DNA of 64,000 nucleotides from Clostridia bacterium (GCA_024404145.1 JAKSQK010000001.1:248001-312000), one strand, 5' to 3'; positions 9,156-18,901 are shown, counted from the first letter of the stretch. A program made the numbers and translations. Notes: generated by a model from the sequence alone, not told the origin.

Positions 9156-9623
9156 ATGGATAATCTTAAATACTATAACGACAGCTTGGCTTATGATTTC
9201 AGTATGTTTATGCCGAGAAACGAAAAAAGTAAAAATACCGATAATATAGTAAAACTTCCGAAAGCTAAGGTAAGACCGAGGCAGAAGGCGGCAGCAAAAA
9301 GAGTATCTATGTCTGCTTTTGCGGTTATGACTGCTGTTTTTGTTTTAGCGGCGCTTTGCGGAAATATATTCCTTCGTTTGCAAATAAATGAAGTTAATTC
9401 CAAAATAAACGAAACAAAAACAAAGATAGAGGAGCTTGAAAGCGAAAAAACAAGCTTAGAGGTTGAATTCGAGCGCCGTATTTCTTATGCAAATATAGAA
9501 CTTGAAGCAACCGAAATGGGAATGCAAAAGAAAGATAAATCGCAAGTAAAGTATATAAGGATAAATAATAACAATACTGCCTCAACCGATAACGGAAAGA
9601 CAGTAGTTTCAAAAGATTACTAA
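9156..9623 (+). CDS. ftsL: FtsL-like cell-division protein
   Basis: This 155-residue bitopic protein occupies the ftsL position between rsmH and the division PBP. It has a basic cytoplasmic N-terminus of about 50 residues, one membrane span around residues 52-72 (MSAFAVMTAVFVLAALCGNI), and a coiled-coil stretch (residues about 77-110, NSKINETKTKIEELESEK). FtsL pairs with a DivIC-type partner and FtsQ to activate FtsW/PBP. Sequence conservation in the family is poor, so the call rests on architecture and gene order. An AAAGGAAAG ribosome site precedes the ATG. Confidence 0.82.
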   Translation: MDNLKYYNDSLAYDFSMFMPRNEKSKNTDNIVKLPKAKVRPRQKAAAKRVSMSAFAVMTAVFVLAALCGNIFLRLQINEVNSKINETKTKIEELESEKTSLEVEFERRISYANIELEATEMGMQKKDKSQVKYIRINNNNTASTDNGKTVVSKDY

Positions 9624-9663
9624 TATATAATATCAGGTAGTAATATACTTGTTATGTAATATC

Positions 9664-9694
9664 ACGAGAGTTAAGAGTACTTAGCTCTCGTTTT
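9664..9694 (+). terminator. hairpin between ftsL and the PBP gene
   Basis: ACGAGAGTTAAG (9664-9675) pairs with CTTAGCTCTCGT (9680-9691) around a 4-base loop, with one wobble, then TTT. The T run is short, so this may be a weak terminator or a pause/processing site inside the operon. Confidence 0.5.
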
Positions 9695-9737
9695 GACCTA
9701 TTATTTAAGGTATATTTTTTCAAAAAGAGGTGCCGAA

Positions 9738-11984
9738 ATGTCAATTAAACCGAATAAAATGATGCGTAGGCGAAGCGGTTTTGTTATGTTAATAATGATG
9801 CTTGTAATGGTAATCGTATCTACGGGCAGTTTAGTTGATGTTATGGTAATAAACGGCGAAAAATACCAGAGTATGGCATCTGAACAACAGCTGTATGATA
9901 CATTGATTTCGGCGCCGAGAGGCGATATATACGACCGAAATATGAAAACACTTGCTACTTCTTCTCCTGCATGGACCGTTTATATAACTCCAAACGGTTT
10001 CAAAAACCTTAAAGACGGCGAAGCCGAAACGGTGCGAAACAAAATCGCCGACGGTCTTTCGGAAATTTTGAAGCTCGAAAGAGAAGAAGTTTATGAGCTT
10101 ACCAAAAAATCAACCTATTATGTTATTGTTAAGAAAAAAATTGAAAAATCTGTTGCTGATCAGGTAAGAAAATTTATTACCGACAATAAGGATTTGAGTC
10201 TTTCAAATTATATCGGTCTTGATTCAACAACCAAAAGATATTATCCAAACGATTCTTTGGCTTCAACTGTTTTAGGTTTCGTAGGCGATGATAATCAAGG
10301 CCTCGCAGGGCTTGAAAGTTATTATAATAACGACCTTACGGGTGTATCCGGCAGAGTTGTTGCGGCTAAAAATGCCAAGGGAACCGATATGCCGTTTACC
10401 TATCAAATGCTTGAAGAAGCGCAAAAGGGAAACAGTATTGTAACAACGCTTGATTCCTATATTCAGTACACATGCGAAAAGTATTTGGACGATGCTGTTG
10501 CAGAAGAACAGGTTGCCGAGCGAGGCGCTGCAATAGTAATGAATGTAAAAAACGGCGAAATACTCGGTATGGCAGTTAGCGGAGATTTTAACCCAAATGA
10601 GCCGTTTACTCTTTCAAAGGCAGACCAATTAAAGGTCGATGCCGAAAAAAATGAAGAGAAAAAAACAAAACTTAAAACCGAACTTCTAAGTAGACAGTGG
10701 AGAAATAAGGCGGTTTCAGATACATACGAACCCGGCTCGGTTTTCAAGATTTTTACTGCGGCAACCGCTCTTGAAGAGGGTTTGGTAAATTCTAAAAGCA
10801 AATTCAGTTGTAACTATACTTATATGGTTGCAAGTAATACCTATCACTGCCATTTGCGGTCGGGACACGGTGTTCAGACCATGGCACAGGCAATATCAAA
10901 TTCATGCAACCCTGCTTTTATTAAAATAGGTCAGTTGATAGGTGCAACAACTTTTTCTAAATACTTTAAGGCATTTGGCTTAACCGAAAAAGTCGGCATA
11001 GATTTGCCGGGCGAGGCAGGAACAGAATATCATAGAGAAGAAAATATGGGACCTACTGAACTTGCTTCATCTTCATTCGGTCAAACATTTAATATAACAC
11101 CGCTTCATATGATTTCAATTGCCGCAGCTGCCGTTAACGGCGGATATTTAGTTCGCCCTCATGTTGCGCAAAAACTTATAGATGAAGAGGGAAATGTAGT
11201 TAAAACTATATCAACCGCATATAAAAGACAGGTAATTTCGAACGAAACTTCAAAAACACTCAGAACATTCCTCGAATATGTTATTGAGAACGGCGCAAAG
11301 AACGGTATCGTAGCAGGTTACCGTGTCGGCGGCAAAACCGGTACATCACAAAAGCTTTCGAAGATACTCTCAACCGGTAAAAATTCGTTATACATAGGTT
11401 CTTATGTTGGTATAGCTCCCATAAATAATCCTGATATTGCAGTATTTGTTATGCTTGATGAACCTATGTCCGGAAGGTATTACGGCGGTGCAATTTCAGC
11501 TCCGGTAGGCGCAAAGATAATGAAAGATGTTTTGCCGTATTTATGCCATGAACCGCAATATACAAAAGCCGAGTTATCTAAACTTTCCGTAACGGTTCCC
11601 GATGTTAAGGGCAATGATATCGCAACTGCGCGTGATAAAATGTCGGCGCATAAGATTTCTTATAAAATAGTCGGTAACGGCTCAAAAATCAAAAAACAAC
11701 TGCCGAGCGCCGGAACTACCATTTACAATGGCGGAACAGTAATACTTTATACCGATGAAGAAAAAGAATCAAATGTAACCGTTCCCGTTTTGACAGGACT
11801 TTCAGCCAATGATGTTACAAAAAGGGCTACGGATTCCAATATAAATATTGAGTTTTCGGGAAATGCTTCTTCAAGCGAGATAAAATCATCAACCCAAAGC
11901 ATACCTCCCGGAACAAGCGTTGCTCCCGGAACGGTAGTAACGGTGCATTTCTTTGATGAAGGAAATTCGGATTTAGCACAGTAA
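9738..11984 (+). CDS. class B penicillin-binding protein, FtsI/SpoVD type, with PASTA domains
   Basis: A septal peptidoglycan transpeptidase of 748 residues. The ATG at 9738 is used because AAAGAGG precedes it and it gives a short basic N-terminus followed by one membrane anchor (SGFVMLIMMLVMVIVSTGS); the frame is open further upstream without a ribosome site. The dimerisation domain begins at RGDIYDRN. The transpeptidase motifs are all present: SxxK in EPGSVFKIF, SxN in SNSCNP and KTG in GGKTGTSQK. The C-terminus holds two PASTA repeats (about residues 605-745, each with a VTVPDV/VTVPVL-like opening). With PASTA domains it could be the vegetative enzyme or the spore-cortex SpoVD paralogue; position favours cell division. 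Confidence 0.93.
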   Translation: MSIKPNKMMRRRSGFVMLIMMLVMVIVSTGSLVDVMVINGEKYQSMASEQQLYDTLISAPRGDIYDRNMKTLATSSPAWTVYITPNGFKNLKDGEAETVRNKIADGLSEILKLEREEVYELTKKSTYYVIVKKKIEKSVADQVRKFITDNKDLSLSNYIGLDSTTKRYYPNDSLASTVLGFVGDDNQGLAGLESYYNNDLTGVSGRVVAAKNAKGTDMPFTYQMLEEAQKGNSIVTTLDSYIQYTCEKYLDDAVAEEQVAERGAAIVMNVKNGEILGMAVSGDFNPNEPFTLSKADQLKVDAEKNEEKKTKLKTELLSRQWRNKAVSDTYEPGSVFKIFTAATALEEGLVNSKSKFSCNYTYMVASNTYHCHLRSGHGVQTMAQAISNSCNPAFIKIGQLIGATTFSKYFKAFGLTEKVGIDLPGEAGTEYHREENMGPTELASSSFGQTFNITPLHMISIAAAAVNGGYLVRPHVAQKLIDEEGNVVKTISTAYKRQVISNETSKTLRTFLEYVIENGAKNGIVAGYRVGGKTGTSQKLSKILSTGKNSLYIGSYVGIAPINNPDIAVFVMLDEPMSGRYYGGAISAPVGAKIMKDVLPYLCHEPQYTKAELSKLSVTVPDVKGNDIATARDKMSAHKISYKIVGNGSKIKKQLPSAGTTIYNGGTVILYTDEEKESNVTVPVLTGLSANDVTKRATDSNINIEFSGNASSSEIKSSTQSIPPGTSVAPGTVVTVHFFDEGNSDLAQ

Positions 11985-11997
11985 TAGAGGAATTAAA

Positions 11998-13425
11998 ATG
12001 ACAGTTAAAGATTTAATAGGCGGATACAACGGTCCGCTTGAAAACATTGAAATTAAAGGTGTTACCTGCGATTCAAGAAAGGTAAGAGAAGGATTTGCCT
12101 TTGTTTGTATCGACGGTGCAAGTGTTGACGGCCATAGGTTTGCAAAAAGCGCCGCTGATAACGGTGCGGCAGTAATAGTTTGCGAAAAAGATTTAGGTCT
12201 TTCTAATCAAATTATCTGCAAAAATACTCATAATGAGTTTTCGAGAATATGCGCTAAATGGTTCGGAAACCCCGCCGAAAAACTGCATTTAATCGGTGTA
12301 ACCGGAACAAACGGCAAAACATCTGTAACATATATGCTTAAATCAGTTCTTGAAAGCGCCGGTAATAAAGTAGGGCTTATCGGTACCATTCAGAATATGA
12401 TTTGCGATAAGGTTTTTGAGTCGCATAATACAACCCCCGGTCCTTATGAACTAAACGAACTGTTTGCCGAAATGGTTAAAAGCGGTTGCCGTTATGCAAT
12501 AATGGAAGTATCTTCCCATGCTCTTGAACAAGAGAGGGTGTATGGCTTAAACTTCGATGTTGCGATATTTACTAATCTTACGCAAGACCATCTTGATTAT
12601 CATAAATCTATGGAAAATTATCTACTTGCAAAAAAGAAACTTTTTTATATGTGCAAAACCGCAGTAATAAACAGTAGCGATGAATGGTCGCAAAAACTGA
12701 CCGATGGCTTAAACTGCAAAATTCTTACTTATTCCGATGAAAACAATTCGTCATTTTGCGCCAAAAGCATAAATTATCGACCCGACAGTATCGAATACGA
12801 ATTGTTGGGCAAAGGATTATTAAGTCATATTAAAGTTAAAACCGGAGGAAGATTTACCGTTTTTAATTCTCTTGCCGTTGTCGTATGCGCATTAGAACTC
12901 GGCATTTCCATAGAAGATATTAAGAACGGCTTAAATTCAATTTCAGGAGTTAAAGGCAGAGCTGAATCTGTTCCGACAGATAGGGATTTTACTGTTATTA
13001 TCGACTATGCCCATACTCCCGACGGTATAAAAAATATTCTTTCAACCTTCAAAGAATGCGAAAAAAACCGTCTTATTGTTCTCTTCGGATGCGGCGGCGA
13101 CAGAGATAAAACAAAACGGCCTATAATGGGCAGTATTGCGGTTCATAATGCGGATTATGTAATTGTAACAAGCGATAATCCGAGAAGCGAAGAGCCGATG
13201 AGTATTATTGAAGATATACTCGAAGGAACAAAGGGCAGTTCGGTTCCCGTAAAGGTTATTGAAAATCGTATAGAGGCAATAAGATTTGCCGTTAAAAACG
13301 CATTAAGTGGCGATATAATTGTCCTTGCAGGGAAAGGACACGAAACATATCAAATATTAAAAGATAAAACTATTCATCTTGATGAGCGTGAAATAGTTTA
13401 CGAAGCTTTGAAAGAAATAAAGTAA
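11998..13425 (+). CDS. murE: UDP-MurNAc-L-Ala-D-Glu:meso-diaminopimelate ligase
   Basis: Adds the third residue to the peptidoglycan stem peptide with ATP. The protein is 475 residues. The ATP-binding GVTGTNGKTSVTYML is near residue 100, and HTPDGI and GCGGDRDKTKRP follow. The substrate loop reads DNPRSEEP, and a DNPR motif marks enzymes that use meso-diaminopimelate rather than lysine, so the wall is expected to be DAP type. The C-terminal LAGKGHETYQ is intact. murF, which usually follows, is absent here. Confidence 0.95.
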   Translation: MTVKDLIGGYNGPLENIEIKGVTCDSRKVREGFAFVCIDGASVDGHRFAKSAADNGAAVIVCEKDLGLSNQIICKNTHNEFSRICAKWFGNPAEKLHLIGVTGTNGKTSVTYMLKSVLESAGNKVGLIGTIQNMICDKVFESHNTTPGPYELNELFAEMVKSGCRYAIMEVSSHALEQERVYGLNFDVAIFTNLTQDHLDYHKSMENYLLAKKKLFYMCKTAVINSSDEWSQKLTDGLNCKILTYSDENNSSFCAKSINYRPDSIEYELLGKGLLSHIKVKTGGRFTVFNSLAVVVCALELGISIEDIKNGLNSISGVKGRAESVPTDRDFTVIIDYAHTPDGIKNILSTFKECEKNRLIVLFGCGGDRDKTKRPIMGSIAVHNADYVIVTSDNPRSEEPMSIIEDILEGTKGSSVPVKVIENRIEAIRFAVKNALSGDIIVLAGKGHETYQILKDKTIHLDEREIVYEALKEIK

Positions 13426-13438
13426 AAGGGTGAAAAAT

Positions 13439-14458
13439 ATGGACAAATTTATACCAATAATTGCAGGTGTTGTTTCATTTGCTGTTACATCTTTGCTCGG
13501 TTTTATTGTTATTCCTTTTCTTCATAAACTGAAATTTGGTCAAACAATACTAGATATAGGCCCAAATTGGCATAAGAATAAACAGGGAACGCCGACGATG
13601 GGCGGAGTTATGATGATAGCGGGAGTTATTGTTTCGGTAATTGCCGCTTTGTCGATTTCGCTTTTAATAAACGGCAGATTTTCGTCAGAATTAAAAGATT
13701 CCTACCGCCTTTCGGTTTTTACCGCAGGTGTCGGAATGGCAATATGTATGTCGGCTATCGGTTTTATAGACGATTATATAAAGGTAGTTAAAAAAAGAAA
13801 TTTAGGTCTTACTGCAAAGCAAAAAACATTTTTGCAATTAGCCGTTTCGGCAGGATATCTTGTATGCCTTAATATTGCGGGTATGAAAACAACGAATATC
13901 CCGTTTGTCGGCGATATTGATATTTCCTCCGGTTTAGGTCTTATCTTTTGGCCTATTGCTCTTATGTTTATTTACGGCTTTACAAATGCCGTTAATTTAA
14001 CCGACGGTCTTGACGGTCTTGCATCGAGTGTTACTCTCGTTGTTTCTTGCGCATTTATGCTTGTTGCAGGAAGGTTAAATATAATTTCAACAAATGTTTT
14101 ATCGGCTATTCTTGCAGGTGCATGTGTCGGTTTTGTTGTTTGGAATGCCAAACCCGCAAAAGTATTCATGGGAGATACCGGCTCAATGTTCTTAGGCGGT
14201 ATGGTTGTTGCATTGTCCTTTGGGATAGGCCGACCGATTTTACTTATTCTTGCTGGTTGCCTTTATTTTATTGAAGCAATTTCGGTTATGCTTCAGGTTG
14301 CATATTTCAAAAAAACACAAAAGCGTTTATTCAAAATGGCTCCGCTTCACCATCATTTTGAAATGAGCGGTTGGAGTGAACAGTCGATAGTTTTGCTGTT
14401 TTCGGGCATATCTTTTTTAGGTTGCCTTATTATGTTTATCTTTGCAGTTTTCGGCTAA
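13439..14458 (+). CDS. mraY: phospho-MurNAc-pentapeptide transferase MraY
   Basis: Transfers phospho-MurNAc-pentapeptide from UDP to undecaprenyl phosphate, making lipid I in the membrane. The protein is 339 residues with about ten membrane spans. Family motifs are HKNKQGTPTMGG near the N-terminus, the catalytic aspartates in FIDDYIKV, NLTDGLDGLA, MGDTGSMFLGG and the histidine cluster in APLHHHFEMSGW. The ATG at 13439 is favoured over a GTG at 13430 because AAAAGGG at 13425-13430 is correctly spaced from it. Confidence 0.95.
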   Translation: MDKFIPIIAGVVSFAVTSLLGFIVIPFLHKLKFGQTILDIGPNWHKNKQGTPTMGGVMMIAGVIVSVIAALSISLLINGRFSSELKDSYRLSVFTAGVGMAICMSAIGFIDDYIKVVKKRNLGLTAKQKTFLQLAVSAGYLVCLNIAGMKTTNIPFVGDIDISSGLGLIFWPIALMFIYGFTNAVNLTDGLDGLASSVTLVVSCAFMLVAGRLNIISTNVLSAILAGACVGFVVWNAKPAKVFMGDTGSMFLGGMVVALSFGIGRPILLILAGCLYFIEAISVMLQVAYFKKTQKRLFKMAPLHHHFEMSGWSEQSIVLLFSGISFLGCLIMFIFAVFG

Positions 14459-14483
14459 TAATTATTAAAGGGAGGAAATTTCA

Positions 14484-15626
14484 ATGTCAAATACTAAAAC
14501 TGTTCGAAAAAAAAAGAACGGAATAATAATGCATGGGAAACTTGATGTTACCTTCCTTTCTTTTGTTTTAATATTACTTACATTCGGGCTTGTTATGCTG
14601 TTTTCTTCTAGCTATGCATATTCTTATGAATATTACGGAACAAGTTACAGATTTATTGTTCGCCAAGCCGCATTTGCAGCGTTTGGAATATTAGTTATGT
14701 TTGTATTTTCGAAAATTGACTATCATATTTGGAGAAAGTTTTCTTGGTTAATTTACTTTGGAACTATTATTTTGCTCGGAATACTTCTTATTTCAAAGCC
14801 GATGGTTGCTGGAACGGGAGTTAAGCGGTGGATAGTTATAGGCCCCATTAATTTCCAACCGTCAGAACTTGCAAAATTTGCGATAGTTCTCGTTTTTTCA
14901 AACTTAATTGCCGCAAATCAGGAGAAAATGAAAAGACTTAAATTTATAGGATTTCTCATTTTTATTCTTGGCCTGACCTGCGCTCTTGTAATACTCGAAC
15001 CGCATGTATCGGCTACCGTTTTAATCGGCTCTATCGGAGTTGTCCTTATGATAGTTGGCGGTTTGCAAATGCGTTATATAATTATAGGCGGAGCCGCCGC
15101 AGCAACGGTTGGTACAGTACTTGTTACAGGCGTTATAGGTTATGCTTCCGATAGAATTAAATATTGGAAAGACCCTTGGCTCGATGCTAAGGGAAAAGGA
15201 TTTCAAACTATTCAGTCGCTCTTGGCTATCGGTTCGGGCGGAATTCTCGGTAGGGGAATCGGTCAGTCAAGGCAAAAATACCTCTGGGTTCCCGAACCCC
15301 ATAACGATTTTATATTTGCCATTGTTTGTGAAGAATTAGGTTTGGTTGGCGCAGTCGCTATTGTTATTCTTTTTGCGCTTCTTGTTTGGAGAGGTTTCAA
15401 AATCGGAATGAGTGCCGCCGATAAATTCGGGTCGCTTTTAAGTATCGGTCTTACTTTTCAGGTCGGCCTTCAAGCAATGCTGAATATCTGGGTTGTTACA
15501 AATACAATTCCAAATACCGGTATCAGTTTGCCGTTTTTCAGTTACGGCGGAACTTCACTTTTAATCCTTTTGGCAGAAATGGGAATAGTACTTTCTGTTT
15601 CAAGAGGAGCAAATAATGAAGATTAA
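14484..15626 (+). CDS. ftsW: SEDS peptidoglycan glycosyltransferase FtsW
   Basis: Polymerises lipid II at the septum together with the class B PBP. This 380-residue protein has about ten membrane spans and the SEDS-family blocks FSSSYAYSYEYYGTSYRF, NFQPSELAKFAIVL, GYASDRIKYWKDPW, SRQKYLWVPEPHNDFIFAI and LPFFSYGGTSL. A GGGAGGA ribosome site stands at 14470-14476. Its place between mraY and murG, with a division PBP in the same cluster, marks it as FtsW rather than RodA or SpoVE, though those paralogues are very similar. Confidence 0.93.
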   Translation: MSNTKTVRKKKNGIIMHGKLDVTFLSFVLILLTFGLVMLFSSSYAYSYEYYGTSYRFIVRQAAFAAFGILVMFVFSKIDYHIWRKFSWLIYFGTIILLGILLISKPMVAGTGVKRWIVIGPINFQPSELAKFAIVLVFSNLIAANQEKMKRLKFIGFLIFILGLTCALVILEPHVSATVLIGSIGVVLMIVGGLQMRYIIIGGAAAATVGTVLVTGVIGYASDRIKYWKDPWLDAKGKGFQTIQSLLAIGSGGILGRGIGQSRQKYLWVPEPHNDFIFAIVCEELGLVGAVAIVILFALLVWRGFKIGMSAADKFGSLLSIGLTFQVGLQAMLNIWVVTNTIPNTGISLPFFSYGGTSLLILLAEMGIVLSVSRGANNED

Positions 15627-15638
15627 GGAGAGATAGTT

Positions 15639-16763
15639 TTGCATATTCTGTTTGCAGGTGGCGGAACGGCAGGGCATATAAATCCTGCTCTTGCTATCGC
15701 CGATTATATTAAAGAGCGCCATCCCGACGCCAAAATCAGTTATATTGGAACACCCGATAAACTTGAAAGCAAATTAGTTCCCGAAAAAGGATATGATTTT
15801 TATCCCATAGCCGTTGCAGGTTTTCAGAGGAAAATAAGTGCTAAAAACATTAAAAGAAATATTGATGCATTAACAAAGGCGGTTACAGCTTCGGTTAAGG
15901 CAAGAAATCTCTTAAAAGAATTGAAACCCGATATTGTTGTCGGAACCGGCGGTTATGTCAGCGGTCCCGTTTTAAGAGAAGCCGCAAAACTTGGAATTAA
16001 AACTGCGATTCATGAGCAAAATGCTTTTCCGGGCATTACAACAAAGATGCTTTCTGCAAATGCCGATGCGGTTATGCTCGCAATGTCGGAGGCGGAAAAA
16101 TATCTTAAATTAAAAAATAAACCGTATATAACCGGAAATCCCATAAGAACTGAGTTATCAAAAATAAATAAAGAAGAAGCAAGAAAAAAATTAGGTTTTG
16201 ATGATAGACCTATGATTTTATCGTTTGGCGGTTCTTTGGGAGCGCGTCATATAAACGAGGCATGTGAAGAACTAATTGCTTGGCATAACGGTACTAATAA
16301 GTTTTATCATATTCACGGAACCGGAAAAATCGGATATGAACCGATGTGCGACCACCTTAAAGAAAAAAATGTAAATCTTTCAAAAGAAATCCAAATTCGT
16401 GAATACATAAATGATATGGATGTTTGTTTGGCGGCTGCCGATTTGATTATTTGCCGTGCCGGAGCAATAACTCTCGGCGAACTCGCTTTATGCGGTAAAC
16501 CTTCGATTTTAATTCCTTCGCCGTTTGTTGCAGAAAACCATCAATTCCATAATGCGATGACTCTTAAAAGAGCAGGTGCTGCCGAAATCATAGAAGAAAA
16601 AGACCTTACAGGCGAAAAACTAATTGAAATCGCAAGTAAACTAATTGAGAATAAACCTAAGTTAGAGAAAATGTCGGACTCGGCAAAGAAATGCGCAATA
16701 CCCGACGCCAACGAGCGAATTTATAATGTAATAATGAAACTCTATACGGCTACAAAACTTTAA
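15639..16763 (+). CDS. murG: MurG, lipid II-forming GlcNAc transferase
   Basis: Adds GlcNAc from UDP-GlcNAc to lipid I on the cytoplasmic membrane face. The protein is 374 residues and starts at a TTG (15639) behind AAGGAGAG. The glycine-rich loop GGGTAGHINPALAIA is at residues 6-20, HEQNAFPG and LSFGGSLGARHIN follow, and the donor site motifs RAGAITLGEL and PFVAENHQFHNA are intact. Conserved order with ftsW and murA supports the call. Confidence 0.96.
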   Translation: MHILFAGGGTAGHINPALAIADYIKERHPDAKISYIGTPDKLESKLVPEKGYDFYPIAVAGFQRKISAKNIKRNIDALTKAVTASVKARNLLKELKPDIVVGTGGYVSGPVLREAAKLGIKTAIHEQNAFPGITTKMLSANADAVMLAMSEAEKYLKLKNKPYITGNPIRTELSKINKEEARKKLGFDDRPMILSFGGSLGARHINEACEELIAWHNGTNKFYHIHGTGKIGYEPMCDHLKEKNVNLSKEIQIREYINDMDVCLAAADLIICRAGAITLGELALCGKPSILIPSPFVAENHQFHNAMTLKRAGAAEIIEEKDLTGEKLIEIASKLIENKPKLEKMSDSAKKCAIPDANERIYNVIMKLYTATKL

Positions 16764-16769
16764 CATTAT

Positions 16770-16819
16770 TAAAATACCCTCATAGTATAAAGAGAATTGA
16801 ACTTTATGGGGGTATTTTA
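16770..16819 (+). promoter_or_regulatory. inverted repeat that encloses the murA ribosome site
   Basis: TAAAATACCCTCATA (16770-16784) and TATGGGGGTATTTTA (16805-16819) are reverse complements except for one T-G wobble. The right arm contains the GGGGG ribosome site and ends one base before the murA ATG. Folding would hide the start site. It could alternatively act as a weak terminator after murG. Confidence 0.6.
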
Positions 16820-18073
16820 ATGCCTGATATTCTTGTTGAAGGTACATATAAACTAAACGGAAGTGTTAAGGTGCAGGGCGCCAAAAATTCCGTTTTACCT
16901 ATAATTGCCGCAACCGTTCTTTGCGGTGGTGTTTGCCATATTGAAAACTGTCCCAAACTTTCAGATGTTGATGCCTCTGTTAAAATTTTAGAGCATCTCG
17001 GAGCAAAATGTCATTTTAGCGGTAATATTTTATCCATAGACCCAAGCGGTATAAACGATTATGTAATTCCCGATAATCTTATGAGGGAAATGAGGTCTTC
17101 TTCGTTATTTTTGGGTGCAATACTCGGCAGAATGGGCAAGGCAAGAATAAGCAGTCCCGGAGGTTGCGAATTAGGGCCGAGACCTATCGACCTTCATATT
17201 AAATCTCTTAAATGTTTGGGCGCAGATGTTATTGAGCATAACGGTTGCGTTTCGCTTGATGTCCAAAACGGCTTAATCGGAAAAGAAATTCATCTTTCGT
17301 TTCCTTCGGTCGGAGCAACCGAAAATACTATACTTGCCGCTGTTACCGCTAAAGGTGTTACAATAATTGATAATGCTGCCAAAGAGCCCGAAATTGAGGA
17401 TTTGGCAGATTTTCTCAAATCCGCAGGTGCTAAAATCTACGGAGCGGGTAATGACCGAATTATTGTTGAAGGAGTTAAAAGGCTTAGTTCGGCAACGCAT
17501 AAGATAATTCCCGATAGAATCGTTGCTGCAACATATATTTCCTGCGTTTCAAGTACAGGCGGGGATATTGAATTAAAAGATGTAAATCCGGCTCATATTC
17601 GTTCGATAATTTCGCTATATAAAGAAGCAGGTTGCGAATTTTCCGAAACGACTGATTCTATTAGAGTAAAATCTAATAGAAGACTTAAATCTGTTTCAAC
17701 CGTAAGGACACTTACTTATCCCGGTTTTCCGACCGATGCGGGACCGGCGCTTATATCGTCTCTTTCTATTGCAAAGGGTACAACCATATTTGTTGAAAAT
17801 ATATTTCAAAATCGTTTCAGATATATTGATGAGCTTAAAAGATTTGGCGCCAATGTCCAAACAGAAGACAGGGTTGCTATTATAAAAGGAGTAAAAAATT
17901 TAAGCGGTGCAGTTTGCGAATGTCCGGATCTTAGAGGCGGCTCGGCTTTGCTTGTTGCCGCTCTTGCCGCAAGAGGCAACTCGGTAATAAAGAAAACAGA
18001 ACATATTAAAAGAGGATATGAAGATATCGTTTTCGATATCTCAAATCTCGGAGGACACATATTATATATTTAA
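16820..18073 (+). CDS. murA: UDP-GlcNAc 1-carboxyvinyltransferase MurA
   Basis: Commits UDP-GlcNAc to peptidoglycan synthesis by adding enolpyruvate from PEP. The protein is 417 residues. The catalytic, fosfomycin-reactive cysteine is present (C116 in SSPGGCELGPRPIDLH), as are QGAKNSVLPI and the C-terminal GGSALLVAALAA. Low-GC Gram-positives often carry two MurA paralogues; which one this is cannot be told here. The start lies against an inverted repeat that includes its ribosome site, which may control translation. Confidence 0.95.
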   Translation: MPDILVEGTYKLNGSVKVQGAKNSVLPIIAATVLCGGVCHIENCPKLSDVDASVKILEHLGAKCHFSGNILSIDPSGINDYVIPDNLMREMRSSSLFLGAILGRMGKARISSPGGCELGPRPIDLHIKSLKCLGADVIEHNGCVSLDVQNGLIGKEIHLSFPSVGATENTILAAVTAKGVTIIDNAAKEPEIEDLADFLKSAGAKIYGAGNDRIIVEGVKRLSSATHKIIPDRIVAATYISCVSSTGGDIELKDVNPAHIRSIISLYKEAGCEFSETTDSIRVKSNRRLKSVSTVRTLTYPGFPTDAGPALISSLSIAKGTTIFVENIFQNRFRYIDELKRFGANVQTEDRVAIIKGVKNLSGAVCECPDLRGGSALLVAALAARGNSVIKKTEHIKRGYEDIVFDISNLGGHILYI

Positions 18074-18086
18074 GGAAGTGTAAAAA

Positions 18087-18872
18087 ATGGCTAATGATGA
18101 TGTAGCAAAGCGGAGAGCTTACAGAAGAAAAAAGGCAAGAAAGAAACATATGAAATCATTTTTTATTGTTTTTTTGTTGTTTTGCATAATACTCGGAATA
18201 ACATTATCATTAACTGTATTATTCCCGATAAAGAAGGTTTCAGCTTCCGGAAGCAAGTTATATGAACAAGTTCATTTAGAGCAGGATAGCGGACTTATCG
18301 GCGAAAATATTTTTACGGTTACAAATGGGTCCGTTGAGAAGAAACTAAGGGAAAGATACCCCTATGTCGACTCGGTTAAAATCACAAGAAAACTTCCCGA
18401 TACGGTTATATTAAAAGTCAGCGATGCCTCGGAATATTATTGCTATAATGTTGATGGAAAATTATATGCGGTAAGTAAAAAGGGAATAGTCCTTTGCGAA
18501 TATAAAAAGCAACCGAAAGATTTGATTATAATTAAGACAAAAGCCGTTAAATGCAGTATTGGAAAGGAAATCGAGTTCGAAAACGATAATCGCAAAAGCT
18601 TAGTAGATACATTGATTAACGAGTTGAAATCTTATAAAATAAAGATAAACAGTATTGATGTATCGGATAATAACGATATCAGATTAAAGGTAGCGGATAG
18701 GTTTGAAGTTATGCTTGGAACAAATACCTTTATTACGAATAAATGCGCTCATTTGAATGGCATGATAAATAACATTGGGAAAGATGAATCAGGTACGATA
18801 AATCTTACAATGTGGAGTAATGAAAAAAGTGAGGGAACGTTCATAAAAGGCTCAGAAAAATTAAAAAAATAA
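18087..18872 (+). CDS. ftsQ: FtsQ/DivIB-type division protein
   Basis: This 261-residue bitopic protein belongs to the FtsQ/DivIB group that links FtsL/DivIC to the septal synthase. The N-terminus is very basic (RRAYRRKKARKKHMK), one membrane span follows at about residues 28-48, and the external part opens with a POTRA domain (IKKVSASGSKLYEQVHLEQD) and a DivIB-like segment (REGYP-type RERYPYVDSVKITRKLPDTV). It stands between murA and ftsZ, the expected place. A GGAAGTG ribosome site precedes the ATG. Confidence 0.9.
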   Translation: MANDDVAKRRAYRRKKARKKHMKSFFIVFLLFCIILGITLSLTVLFPIKKVSASGSKLYEQVHLEQDSGLIGENIFTVTNGSVEKKLRERYPYVDSVKITRKLPDTVILKVSDASEYYCYNVDGKLYAVSKKGIVLCEYKKQPKDLIIIKTKAVKCSIGKEIEFENDNRKSLVDTLINELKSYKIKINSIDVSDNNDIRLKVADRFEVMLGTNTFITNKCAHLNGMINNIGKDESGTINLTMWSNEKSEGTFIKGSEKLKK

Positions 18873-18877
18873 AAAAA

Positions 18878-18895
18878 TATTACAATTTTGTAATA
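18878..18895. promoter_or_regulatory. palindrome upstream of the ftsZ promoter
   Basis: TATTACAA and TTGTAATA form a perfect 8-bp inverted repeat with a 2-base centre, ending six bases before the -35 box of ftsZ. It could be an operator; there is no T run to make it a terminator. Confidence 0.4.
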
Positions 18896-18901
18896 AAAGT
18901 G

